DNA of 11,844 nucleotides from Minisyncoccota bacterium (GCA_028280145.1 JANQMM010000033.1:1-11844); one strand, 5' to 3'; positions 5,018 through 11,844 are shown, numbered from the stretch's first letter. Numbers and translations: made by a program. The notes: generated by a model not told the origin, from the letters alone.

Positions 5018-5914
5018 CTAGTCTTTAAGTATGGTGTTCTTCACGTACGTACTGATATCTGCATGCACCTGCTCGTACTGACTTGCAAAATGCAGTGATG
5101 CTTTTAGATAGTTTACGTAATTACCACAATCATGATACGTGCCGTTTAGCACTTTGCCGTAGACCTTTCCGTCTTTTGCCATCAGATTGACCGCATCGGC
5201 CGCCTGCAACTCGCCACCCTTCCCTGCCTCAAGATCGCGCGCATAGTTAAATACGTCACTTTGGAGCAAGTACCACATGATGCCCATGTATCGTGACGGC
5301 GCATCTTGCGGTTTGGGTTTTTCGATGAAGCCCTTCAGTTTCATCACTCCGTCGTCATGTACTTCGGCTATGTCGGCAACACCATATTTTTCCGAATCTT
5401 TCTTATCAAATGAAAGAAGCGAGATGACACTCTCTCCTGTCTTTCCGTACGCATCAAGCATCTGTCGGGCGCGCGATCGCTTGGGACTCACGAAAAGATC
5501 GTCTGCTGAGACAAAAAAGAACGGTTCATCTCCGATGAGATGTGATGCATTCATCATTGGAATGGCAGTTCCGTATGTGTGATGGTTATACGCCTTTTGT
5601 CGTATATAAATGAAATTCGCCATCTCTGCGATCTGCTTGATCTCATCTGCAGCCACACCCTTTCCGGCTTTTTGGAGTGCTTCTTCAAGTTCGATTGAGC
5701 GGTCAAAATGATCTTCAAGAGCTCTTTTTTGTGCACCGGTTACGATAATGATGTCGGTGATACCAACAGCAACCAACTCTTCTACCACCCACTGAATGAT
5801 GGGTTTGCCCATAACGGGCAACATTTCTTTTGGCATTGCCTTCGTTTGAGGCAAAAACCGTGTTCCCATACCAGCGGCCGCAATGACCGCCTTTCGTACT
5901 TCTTTCTGTTTCAT
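5018..5914 (-). CDS. galU: UTP-glucose-1-phosphate uridylyltransferase
   Basis: A nucleotidyltransferase joining glucose-1-phosphate and UTP to give UDP-glucose, used for glycans and cell-surface polymers. With the ATG at 5914 it has 298 aa, the usual GalU size. The N-terminal signature AAAGMGTRFLPQTKAMPKEMLP (from residue 12) is intact; FFFVSADD (132-139) holds the metal-binding aspartate, FIEKP (196-200), GGELQAADAV (233-242) and YHDCGNY (260-266) follow in family order. Two motifs differ from enteric GalU: YGTAIPMM (114-121) stands where GLGHAV is usual, and SADD replaces PDD. The sugar or nucleotide preference could therefore differ. The start is chosen because an extended -10 ends 7 nt before this ATG; an ATG at 5923 is an alternative. 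It leads an operon with the 40-aa membrane ORF and pyrF. Confidence 0.92.
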   Translation of the reverse strand: MKQKEVRKAVIAAAGMGTRFLPQTKAMPKEMLPVMGKPIIQWVVEELVAVGITDIIIVTGAQKRALEDHFDRSIELEEALQKAGKGVAADEIKQIAEMANFIYIRQKAYNHHTYGTAIPMMNASHLIGDEPFFFVSADDLFVSPKRSRARQMLDAYGKTGESVISLLSFDKKDSEKYGVADIAEVHDDGVMKLKGFIEKPKPQDAPSRYMGIMWYLLQSDVFNYARDLEAGKGGELQAADAVNLMAKDGKVYGKVLNGTYHDCGNYVNYLKASLHFASQYEQVHADISTYVKNTILKD

Positions 5915-5921
5915 GACTCTC

Positions 5922-5949
5922 ATTTTATCATGAGATATACTTCTGTCCC
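5922..5949 (-). promoter_or_regulatory. Extended -10 promoter of the galU operon, probably leaderless
   Basis: Read on the minus strand, TGaTAAAAT (5930-5922) is an extended -10, with a poor -35 GGGACA (5949-5944) 16 bp upstream. The expected start falls at the ATG at 5914, so the galU mRNA is probably leaderless. This decides the start in favour of 5914 over 5923, because the upstream ATG overlaps the -10. Confidence 0.5.
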
Positions 5950-5979
5950 TTGGCCGCGCTGGGGATGAGGGATATGGAC

Positions 5980-6010
5980 ACAAAACAAAAACTCCGCCAA
6001 AGCGGAGTTT
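5980..6010 (-). terminator. Rho-independent terminator of the transglycosylase-like gene
   Basis: On the minus strand AAACTCCGC, loop TTTG and GCGGAGTTT (6010-5989) form a 9-bp stem, followed by TTGTTTTGTG. The hairpin begins 6 nt after the stop at 6017 and separates this gene from the galU operon. This is one of the clearest terminators in the window. Confidence 0.85.
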
Positions 6011-6016
6011 CTGTTC

Positions 6017-6451
6017 TTATCGTTGAGCCAGATGATGATAATCTTCCCAACAAAATGCGCTGGCATTCCAGGGAGTGGTTCCCTCTCGCTCGTAGAGATG
6101 TTGTCCGTAGCCAAGGTTCCCTTCAAGTGTATAGATGTCGAAACCAAGTGTTTCAGCCGTCTCACCGTGATAGTACGTGTTGATCTGCATAACCCCGACG
6201 TCACTGTTATTCACTACTCCTCGAAGAATATTTCCGTGTCGATCGAAGTGACGAAACGTGCTTTCGCACCGGGCAATCTCGGCAAGAACAGGAGTGTCGC
6301 TGTAATAGTCACGCACATACTGCTCTACCGTCTGAGCGTCTCCGTACAGGTTTTCAGTTTCCGTTACCTCCCCTACCACCTGTGGGCTCATTAGCATCAT
6401 AAGTGATGCAACAAATATGAATGTATTCAAGATATTCTTATTAGCAAACAA
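6017..6451 (-). CDS. Small secreted lytic-transglycosylase-like protein
   Basis: A 144-aa protein with an N-terminal signal peptide (about residues 1-27: basic start, hydrophobic core FIFVASLMMLM, likely cut after VVG). The SLT-type core follows: IARCEST (59-65) with E63 in the catalytic glutamate place, and GVMQIN (86-91), the typical second motif. C62 and C134 could form a disulfide outside the cell. It would cleave peptidoglycan during growth, division or host contact. It is shorter than most members, being little more than the catalytic domain, with no binding modules. The frame opens with TTG at 6451; a TTG at residue 8 or ATG at residue 18 are alternatives, the latter leaving a poor signal peptide. 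It is a single-gene unit with a consensus promoter, a 5' hairpin and its own terminator. Confidence 0.82.
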   Translation of the reverse strand: MFANKNILNTFIFVASLMMLMSPQVVGEVTETENLYGDAQTVEQYVRDYYSDTPVLAEIARCESTFRHFDRHGNILRGVVNNSDVGVMQINTYYHGETAETLGFDIYTLEGNLGYGQHLYEREGTTPWNASAFCWEDYHHLAQR

Positions 6452-6453
6452 AA

Positions 6454-6472
6454 AATCCGTGCTATACGGATT
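6454..6472 (-). other. Hairpin plus U-run at the 5' end of the transglycosylase-like mRNA
   Basis: On the minus strand AATCCGT, loop ATAGC, ACGGATT form a perfect 7-bp stem directly followed by a run of T ending in TTTG. It begins about 1-2 nt after the expected transcription start. It looks like a terminator but sits at the very start of the message and touches the TTG start codon. It may be an attenuator, a 5' stabilising stem, or the end of a tiny RNA. Confidence 0.5.
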
Positions 6473-6479
6473 CGGGATG

Positions 6480-6507
6480 AGTATACCATATATTAAATAT
6501 TTGTCAA
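6480..6507 (-). promoter_or_regulatory. Consensus promoter of the transglycosylase-like gene
   Basis: On the minus strand a perfect TTGACA (6507-6502), a 16-bp AT-rich spacer and TGGTATACT (extended -10, hexamer 6485-6480) give the strongest promoter in the window. Transcription should begin near 6473. Confidence 0.8.
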
Positions 6508-6622
6508 TATATGATTATCTCATTCAAACAGTATACAGACATGCCTTCATATGAAAAGTCTCCTCTCCCCAAAACCAGAAAAGCTATATTTTAAGCCATA
6601 TTACTAAACCTTTTGCGCATAC

Positions 6623-6657
6623 AAAAAGTCTTGGCGAACCCCCGTGTCACCAAGACT
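6623..6657 (-). terminator. Terminator of the SPFH gene
   Basis: On the minus strand AGTCTTGG (6657-6650) and CCAAGACT (6634-6627) form an 8-bp stem around a 15-nt loop, followed by TTTTG. It lies 26 nt after the SPFH stop codon and ends the long minus-strand operon. Confidence 0.7.
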
Positions 6658-6682
6658 GTTCTTCCTTTTTTGTTGCCGAGAC

Positions 6683-7438
6683 CTACTTTTGGCCCTTGTC
6701 GGTGTACTTCTCGAAGGCACGTAACACTTCAAGCGGCACGGCAAAGACCACCGTGTTGGATTGATCCGAGCTCAAGTCATTGAGTGACTGAAGTGTGCGC
6801 AGATGAAGCGCGCCTGACGCCTCTGAAAGTGTGTTGGCTGCCTTTGCCATATTTGTTGCGGCTATTACCTCTCCTTCTGCCTTGATAATGACTGAGCGTT
6901 TCTCCCGTTCCGCTTCAGCCTGTTTTGCAATTGTCCTTTCCATATCTGCCGGAAGCGAAACATCCTTAAGCTCCACGTTGTCTACCTTAATACCCCACTC
7001 ATCACTTGCGGTATCAACAATTTCGCGAATACGTTCTGATATCTTATCCCGGTTACTGAGGAGCTCATCAAGCTCTACCTCGCCAACAGCGTTACGCATC
7101 GTTGTCTGTGCCAATTGGCTCATTGCATGGAAGAAATCTTCCACTTCAAGTACTGCTTTTGCAGCATCCACCACTCTGTAGTAAATAACCGCGTTGACCG
7201 TTACAGAAATGTTATCCCGTGTGATAGCCCGTTGGTCAGGCACATCCACTGCTTTTACACGCATGTCAATCTTACGCATTGCCTGAAAGATCGGAATGAC
7301 CAGACGCCACCCCGGTTCTTTGATACCCGTAAATTTTCCAAGCGTGAACATAACTCCACGTTCATATTGATTTACTTGTCGCAGTATGAGTACGAGAACC
7401 CCAATGGCTATCGCTATAAATGTAAGGAAATCAAACAT
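6683..7438 (-). CDS. Stomatin/slipin-like SPFH-domain membrane protein
   Basis: A 251-aa protein anchored by one N-terminal membrane segment (about residues 4-20), with the SPFH domain at about 22-190. QYERGVMFTLGKFTGIKEPGW (24-44) and VPDQRAITRDNISVTVNAVIYYRV (66-89) are typical slipin stretches, and the alanine/glutamate-rich helix around 165-210 (AKQAEAEREKRSVIIKAEGE) is the oligomerising coiled coil. Such proteins form cages or scaffolds in membrane microdomains and regulate proteases or channels. The usual NfeD partner is not next to it. It lies 59 nt after the ROK gene with no terminator between, but has its own extended -10, so it may be expressed both with the sugar operon and alone. 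Length and motifs fit the family well. Confidence 0.93.
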   Translation of the reverse strand: MFDFLTFIAIAIGVLVLILRQVNQYERGVMFTLGKFTGIKEPGWRLVIPIFQAMRKIDMRVKAVDVPDQRAITRDNISVTVNAVIYYRVVDAAKAVLEVEDFFHAMSQLAQTTMRNAVGEVELDELLSNRDKISERIREIVDTASDEWGIKVDNVELKDVSLPADMERTIAKQAEAEREKRSVIIKAEGEVIAATNMAKAANTLSEASGALHLRTLQSLNDLSSDQSNTVVFAVPLEVLRAFEKYTDKGQK

Positions 7439-7465
7439 ATGTCTTTGTTAGTATGATACGCGCCC

Positions 7466-7474
7466 AGTATACCA
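7466..7474 (-). promoter_or_regulatory. Extended -10 promoter of the SPFH gene
   Basis: On the minus strand TGGTATACT is an extended -10 identical to that of the transglycosylase-like gene; the 10-mer ATGGTATACT is shared. No good -35 is visible. The leader would be about 20 nt, with AAAGA as the only hint of a ribosome binding site. Confidence 0.5.
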
Positions 7475-7497
7475 TTTTTAGTACCCTTAACCTAAAC

Positions 7498-8349
7498 TCA
7501 CTTGGATCGTTGACGCAGGTATACAAGGCCTCCATGCATGCCTCCAAAAGAACCCAGTTCTGCAGGTTTTATATCCGGAATATTGGGAAATATAGTTGTG
7601 ATCTCTTCGAGATATTTTGCGGTTTGCGGCACGCTTATGGCCGGATCTCCCACGATCATCGAACCACCAAGAACCACCACATCAGGCGACCAGTGCAGAA
7701 TGGTATTGTAGAGGCCAACTGCAAGCCATCTTGGAAGCTCTTCTTCCCAAAGCTCGGTATCAGGCACCTCGTACGGCGCCACACCAAAACGACGTTTCGT
7801 CGCACTTCCGGAAACCATATCTTCCAAATGACCTGAAGCGCACTTTTTGCACATTGTGTTGTCCATATCAATAATTTGGTGCCCCGGCTCAAAGCCAAGT
7901 GTGTTTTTGTCGATGTACCCATTTTCGATTTTTACACCACCAACGCCGGTGCTCACCGTGATATAGACAACAATGTTATAGCCCATACCCGCGCCAGCAT
8001 GCGCTTCGCCAAGTCCCACTATTGCGGTATCGTTTTCAAGAAACGTCGGAGCATTGAATTTTGCACTTAACGCATCAACAAGGGGGCGTTTTACCCAGTC
8101 GCGAAGGCTCGGTTTTGGAACCGAGGTCATCATTTGCTTCTTACGATCAAGCGGCCCGCCAATACCACCTGCAAGCCCCTTGACCTGTTCGCCCTCAACA
8201 AGCTCTAAAGCAGTCGCGTATATGGATTCAATTCCCTCTTCAAAATTCTCTGGTGTGTTAAATTTAACCGGCTCCCCTTTCATGACCTTTCCGTCTCTTG
8301 AGACGCCAACCCGGGTTTTTGTACCACCTATGTCAAAAACGACGTACAT
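7498..8349 (-). CDS. ROK-family sugar kinase, probable glucokinase
   Basis: A 283-aa ROK protein that should phosphorylate a hexose, most likely glucose, with ATP. DIGGTKTR (6-13) is the first phosphate loop, GGIGGPLD (61-68) follows, LENDTA (104-109) holds the catalytic D107, and VSTGVGGVKIENG (132-144) is the second phosphate motif. E154 and H157 of EPGH bind sugar and zinc. The zinc motif is unusual: the family has CxCGxxGCxE, while here it reads CKKCASGHLE (167-176), with the second cysteine shifted by one and the third replaced by histidine. There is no DNA-binding domain, so it is a kinase and not a ROK repressor. It follows pgi by 11 nt in an operon with a GH15 glucan hydrolase, which strongly suggests glucose as substrate. 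Confidence 0.9.
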   Translation of the reverse strand: MYVVFDIGGTKTRVGVSRDGKVMKGEPVKFNTPENFEEGIESIYATALELVEGEQVKGLAGGIGGPLDRKKQMMTSVPKPSLRDWVKRPLVDALSAKFNAPTFLENDTAIVGLGEAHAGAGMGYNIVVYITVSTGVGGVKIENGYIDKNTLGFEPGHQIIDMDNTMCKKCASGHLEDMVSGSATKRRFGVAPYEVPDTELWEEELPRWLAVGLYNTILHWSPDVVVLGGSMIVGDPAISVPQTAKYLEEITTIFPNIPDIKPAELGSFGGMHGGLVYLRQRSK

Positions 8350-8360
8350 ACTTGCTTGTG

Positions 8361-9674
8361 TTACTCTTTTAAACGTTTTTTTGTCTCAATTTTATACTGT
8401 TCAACACTTGGTTGATCAAACGGATTAACATCAAAAAGAACACCCAGATACATTACCTCTATCATCTTGAACTGCATAAAAGCTCCTATTTCATAAGGAG
8501 ACAAGTCTTCAAATACAACCTCCATGTACGGTCTTGAAGCGTCCTGATATGCCTGCATAGTGCCCTCGTATATAGCGCTCATGACATCCTCTGTGTTCTT
8601 GCAAGATACTTCAGGGACAATATCACTAAAGAATCGATTTTTGGGAACCTCCACACCCTCTTCGGACTTTGTTGTTTTTATGAACGTGGTCAATTTGTCA
8701 TGCGGTCCTCCCAAATAAAGTTGCGCCATTGAGTGCAGGTCTGTCGAACCAATAGAAATTTCAGGTGTAATTCCCGCACACACCACATTTCCCGATCTGT
8801 CTTCGTGTTTACCGATACTTTCGGCAAGCAGTTGCCTATACCACTTCCCCAGTGATTCGAGCTGTGGGTGAAATATGAAATGTGTACTTATCCTGCGACC
8901 ATCTCGGGCATGTATGTAGTGCACAATGGCGGATTGAAGTGCGTTGTTTGCGGAAAATTCCGGTTTCAAACATTCATTTCGCATATCTAATGCCCCCGCA
9001 AGAAGCCCGTCTACATCAATGTGAGCTGTAAGAAGCGGGAAAAGCCCTACCGGAGAAAATACCGAGTAACGCCCGCCTACTTTTTCAGGAATATATACTG
9101 TTCGTATGTTTTTTTCCCGAAGCAAACGATCAAAGGCTGAGTCCTCACCGGTAATAGCAACAATGCGCTCAAACATGCTATCGCCGCATTTTTCGTACAG
9201 TTTCGAAAGAATGATCTCAGTATTAACAATGGTCTCAGTAGTCCCACCGGATTTTGAAATAGTGATCGCTAAAAACTCTTCCGGACTTTGAATACTCTCT
9301 TCGATCAGTTTTGTCACTGATGAGATAAGAGCTGTTTCGTTCGTATCAACAAAAATAATCCGGGGAGTGTGATCTTGGAGGATCGCGTCTTCAAAGCCTG
9401 TAAGTGCATCATAAATTGCCTTGGTACCCAAGTTGGAGCCTCCAATACCAAGAAGAAAAATATACTTGAGTGAGGCGTGTTGTAATTCTTGGTGCAAAGC
9501 GCCGACCACTTCACGTTGTGCCAGATCAGAAGGAAGATTTATTGAGGCTTCATCCGCTTCAAGATCATTTGTCTTGGTAACCTCTCTTAGATGCTCCGTA
9601 TATGCTTCGAGCTTCTCAACTTGTTCGGCAACATCATCCGGCCTTAAACGGGCATGAGTAATATCAATTCGCAT
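8361..9674 (-). CDS. pgi: Glucose-6-phosphate isomerase
   Basis: This enzyme interconverts glucose-6-P and fructose-6-P. Its 437 aa mark the short bacterial type, against about 550 in enterobacteria. The SIS-domain motifs are complete: GIGGSNLGT (76-84), SKSGGTTET (140-148), GGRYSVFSPVGLFP (200-213), LESLGKWYRQLLAESIGK (272-289) with catalytic E285, STDLHSMAQLYLGGPHD (310-326) with H314, and DQPSVEQYK (420-428) with K428. The start lies 6 nt after the stop of the LOG gene, so the two are co-transcribed. It sits between the glucan hydrolase and the kinase in one operon and connects released glucose to lower glycolysis. No Shine-Dalgarno sequence is visible. Confidence 0.96.
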   Translation of the reverse strand: MRIDITHARLRPDDVAEQVEKLEAYTEHLREVTKTNDLEADEASINLPSDLAQREVVGALHQELQHASLKYIFLLGIGGSNLGTKAIYDALTGFEDAILQDHTPRIIFVDTNETALISSVTKLIEESIQSPEEFLAITISKSGGTTETIVNTEIILSKLYEKCGDSMFERIVAITGEDSAFDRLLREKNIRTVYIPEKVGGRYSVFSPVGLFPLLTAHIDVDGLLAGALDMRNECLKPEFSANNALQSAIVHYIHARDGRRISTHFIFHPQLESLGKWYRQLLAESIGKHEDRSGNVVCAGITPEISIGSTDLHSMAQLYLGGPHDKLTTFIKTTKSEEGVEVPKNRFFSDIVPEVSCKNTEDVMSAIYEGTMQAYQDASRPYMEVVFEDLSPYEIGAFMQFKMIEVMYLGVLFDVNPFDQPSVEQYKIETKKRLKE

Positions 9675-9680
9675 AACATA

Positions 9681-10406
9681 TTAGCAGGTGCCATTCTTTC
9701 CGCAGTATTCCCACACCTTTTCAGTAATGATGTCATATGCTTCATCAACTGAATCCACTATTTCAAACAAATCAAGGTCGGACCTGTCGATCGTCTTGAA
9801 TTCTTCAACAAGAGAGTGGGCAAACCATTCTTGGAGCGGCTCCCAAAAATCTTTTCCATAGAGAATGATCGGAATTTGGTCTATCTTTTTTGTCTGGATG
9901 AGCGTGATCATCTCAAAGAATTCATCCAATGTACCGAACCCTCCCGGAAAATAAACATACACGTCCGATGCAAAGGCAAGCATCACCTTGCGCGTGAAGA
10001 AATAGTGAAACCCCTTTGATTCATGTACACTTGGGTTGAGTTTTTGCTCCATCGGAAGCTCTATGTTGAGGCCAACAGACTTCCCTTCTCCACTTTGAAA
10101 CGCGCCTCTGTTTGCCGCCTCCATGATGCCAGGGCCTCCGCCAGTAATGATGGCAAACCCATCCTGTGACAACCTGCCTGCAAGTTCACTTGCTTCCCGG
10201 TAGCGGCTGTCATCAAGGCATGAACGAGCCGAACCATAGAACGTTGCCGCCTTTCCGTATTTCCGGATCATACCGAACCCATCCACAAACTCGGCCATGA
10301 TCTTAAAGATGCGCCAGGAATCAAGCGGATCGTTGTTTTCCTGTTTGAACAACTCGCTATCAATGCGCGGCTTTATTACTCTGTCCTTATTATCTTTCTT
10401 ACTCAT
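9681..10406 (-). CDS. LOG-family (TIGR00730) nucleotide phosphoribohydrolase
   Basis: A 241-aa Rossmann-fold protein with the two LOG signatures: GGGPGIMEAANRGA (89-102) and PGGFGTLDEFFE (154-165), including catalytic E162, with R139 in FFTRK. Characterised members remove ribose-5-phosphate from cytokinin nucleotides or from AMP and other nucleoside monophosphates. About 50 residues precede the core, making this the longer form. In bacteria the physiological role is often nucleotide salvage or unclear. It lies between GH15 and pgi with 6-nt gaps on both sides, so it is part of the sugar operon. The released ribose-5-phosphate could enter the same central pathways, but that is inference. The C-terminal cysteines (YCGKNGTC) are probably incidental. 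Confidence 0.92.
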   Translation of the reverse strand: MSKKDNKDRVIKPRIDSELFKQENNDPLDSWRIFKIMAEFVDGFGMIRKYGKAATFYGSARSCLDDSRYREASELAGRLSQDGFAIITGGGPGIMEAANRGAFQSGEGKSVGLNIELPMEQKLNPSVHESKGFHYFFTRKVMLAFASDVYVYFPGGFGTLDEFFEMITLIQTKKIDQIPIILYGKDFWEPLQEWFAHSLVEEFKTIDRSDLDLFEIVDSVDEAYDIITEKVWEYCGKNGTC

Positions 10407-10412
10407 ATGTAC

Positions 10413-11844
10413 TTACTCTTCTACTGCTTGTGCGATGCCAAGCTCTTCTAACTTTTCTAAATAATCCAAAACTGTGATCAGAAACTCTGCGTGCGACCAC
10501 GTCAGTGGGGTTGCTGAAAGCTGCTTTCCCGAAAAAGGGTGAAGTTGCTCCGAGAGAATCCCTGTCGAAAGAGCGTACTTCGATACCCAGTTGAATATTT
10601 CTTTTACAATATCCAAATCCTTCTCGCTCTTTGCCTCCATTATATAGTATTGGGCGAGCCACAGGGTGGTGATAAACCAAGGATTGGGCGGCATGTCTTT
10701 ACTTTGTCTGAAATAATTATCCCCGACGTAGCGCGGCACACCGGTAATACCGTTTTTTAGACACAGTTGTTCTTCAATTGTTTTGATCGCGGTTTTGACC
10801 AGTTTGTGATCATGTGGCAGTACGCCGAATCTCACAACCCCGAAGAAGCTACTCATATCAATCACTCTGTCGCATTCCACTTCACCATTTCTAAAGTTGA
10901 TAAGCTTGACGAACATGCCAAGCTCCTCGTTGTAGAGATTCTTAATGATAGCTTCCTTCATCCGCTCAGCCGTGTCCTGATACAATTTTTTCTTCTCTTC
11001 TTTTCCAAGGAGCGCCGCAAAATTTGCGGCCGCGTGCAATGCGCCATATATTGAAGCGGTTGTGTATGTCGTAATGCCGTATTTTTCTTCCCACAGATCA
11101 TAGCTTGGGTACGGAAGACCGGTATCCTTATATGTGTAGTGCACAAGAAAATCAGCGGCTCGCTCAATCAGTGAATTGTAAATCTCTTCAACAAACTCAA
11201 GATCTTTTGTCTCCTCGTAGTGTTGCCAAAGTGCCCAGAGAATAACAGCTGTCTCATCCTCCTGTATCGGTAGCTCAGGATTTCCTTGGCGAATCCATGG
11301 ATGCCACGACGAACCAAGAGAACCATCCGGTCGATATTTATGCATGAAATATCCTTCGTCCGTGATCACGTCGTTGCAAAACTGGAAGAAGCGCTTTGAA
11401 GCGTTAAAGCTCCCTACCCGATCAAGTGCATTTGCCGTAAACGCCCCGTCGCGTGGCCACATATAACTGTATGTACCACGTCCATGCTGAAGCAGATCAG
11501 TATCTCCGGAGGCAATGATGGAACCGTTATCGCCGACATGAGAACGAATGATCAACATCGAATGTTTGAAAAGTCGTACTGTTTTTTTTGATAATCCGTG
11601 AAAGCTAAAAGTTCGCCGGTTCACCCACGCTGTCCAATAATCTCGTGTGGTCTTGATAAGGTGTTGGGGTGATTTTCTCAAGAGATACGAGTTCAACTGT
11701 TGTACCTCACGAATTGATTCACCAAGAGCGACCCAATAATGAAACACCTCTTTTGTGCCCTTCTCCACCCTAAGGGTAAGTCCAATGACAGAATCCACCG
11801 AACCGTGCTCAATAGGATTTTTGTGTAGCGTGCCGTCTTGGGCA
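10413..11844 (-). CDS. GH15 glucoamylase-like alpha-glucan hydrolase, 5' end beyond window
   Basis: The reading frame stays open to the right edge, so the gene is partial: 476 residues are visible and the N-terminal beta-sandwich is mostly missing. Counting from the internal GTG at 11798, the (alpha/alpha)6 barrel carries YMWPRDGAF (112-120) for substrate binding, YDLWEE (233-238) with E237 as general acid, and SEQLHPFSGK (416-425) with E417 as general base. GH15 enzymes release glucose from the non-reducing end of starch, glycogen or dextrins; a few cut trehalose. The true start is upstream, because GTG at 11798 would break the domain and an in-frame NPIEHGS precedes it. It leads the visible operon, 6 nt before the LOG gene. 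Whether it is secreted cannot be told without the N-terminus; the coupling to kinase and isomerase favours a cytoplasmic glycogen or maltodextrin route. Confidence 0.92.
   Translation of the reverse strand, partial: AQDGTLHKNPIEHGSVDSVIGLTLRVEKGTKEVFHYWVALGESIREVQQLNSYLLRKSPQHLIKTTRDYWTAWVNRRTFSFHGLSKKTVRLFKHSMLIIRSHVGDNGSIIASGDTDLLQHGRGTYSYMWPRDGAFTANALDRVGSFNASKRFFQFCNDVITDEGYFMHKYRPDGSLGSSWHPWIRQGNPELPIQEDETAVILWALWQHYEETKDLEFVEEIYNSLIERAADFLVHYTYKDTGLPYPSYDLWEEKYGITTYTTASIYGALHAAANFAALLGKEEKKKLYQDTAERMKEAIIKNLYNEELGMFVKLINFRNGEVECDRVIDMSSFFGVVRFGVLPHDHKLVKTAIKTIEEQLCLKNGITGVPRYVGDNYFRQSKDMPPNPWFITTLWLAQYYIMEAKSEKDLDIVKEIFNWVSKYALSTGILSEQLHPFSGKQLSATPLTWSHAEFLITVLDYLEKLEELGIAQAVEE

Noticed and set aside
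5915..5983. Longer galU starts up to 5983
   Set aside because: They precede or overlap the extended -10 and add low-complexity residues unlike GalU; the family signature begins a few residues after 5914.
5989..6010. The ACTCCGC/GCGGAGT hairpin as a plus-strand terminator
   Set aside because: The U-run lies on the minus strand, directly after the transglycosylase-like gene; no plus-strand gene ends nearby.
6541..6594. 17-codon ORF on the plus strand after TATACA (6532-6537)
   Set aside because: There is no -35 at the right distance and the -10 is too close to the ATG; nothing else supports translation.
1..11844. CRISPR arrays, tRNA/rRNA genes, insertion sequences, integrase or attachment sites
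   Set aside because: Looked for on both strands by eye; no regularly spaced repeats, transposase or integrase motifs, or RNA gene signatures were seen.

Overview
The window (11,844 bp, roughly 40-45% GC by eye) looks like chromosomal DNA from a small-genome bacterium, most likely Candidate Phyla Radiation / Patescibacteria (Parcubacteria-like). This is inference. It rests on tight gene packing, mostly absent Shine-Dalgarno (SD) sequences, several promoters placed so that transcripts would begin at the start codon, and a gene set that fits: a PspC/ECF envelope-stress module, a stomatin, a ROK kinase and a short-type phosphoglucose isomerase. TGA is used as a stop (PspC and ROK genes), so this is the ordinary bacterial code, not the UGA-glycine code of Gracilibacteria.

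Plus strand, 1-3279: a small cupin protein, then an apparent regulatory/envelope operon. It encodes a PadR repressor, a PspC-domain membrane protein overlapping it by 17 nt, an ECF sigma factor with its own likely promoter, and a three-pass membrane protein overlapping sigma by 11 nt, which is the probable anti-sigma or sensor. A 9-bp direct repeat flanks the -35 of the padR promoter, and a 7-bp inverted repeat overlaps the -10 of the sigma promoter.

Plus strand, 3280-4180: an island unlike its surroundings. It has a long structured intergenic stretch with a 17-codon ORF behind a near-perfect SD, then a near-consensus promoter, a GC-richer 159-aa protein of unknown function with a good SD, and a hairpin terminator. 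The only two strong SDs found in the window are here.

Minus strand, 4243-5914: galU, an overlooked 40-aa membrane mini-protein carrying a CxxC, and pyrF, in that transcription order with 2-nt spacing and a 1-nt overlap. UMP supply (PyrF) is thus joined to UDP-sugar synthesis (GalU). Minus strand, 6017-6510: a secreted minimal lytic-transglycosylase-like protein with a consensus promoter, an odd hairpin at the very 5' end of its mRNA, and a strong terminator.

Minus strand, 6627-11844: an operon of GH15 glucoamylase-like enzyme (N-terminus beyond the window), LOG-family protein, phosphoglucose isomerase and ROK sugar kinase, followed by a stomatin-like SPFH gene with its own extended -10 and terminator. 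GH15, ROK and PGI form a route from an alpha-glucan to glucose, glucose-6-P and fructose-6-P.

The most interesting items are the 40-aa CxxC mini-protein, the 3280-4180 island with its possible RNA switch, the putative PadR/PspC/ECF circuit with repeats at both promoters, and the mRNA-terminal hairpin before the transglycosylase.
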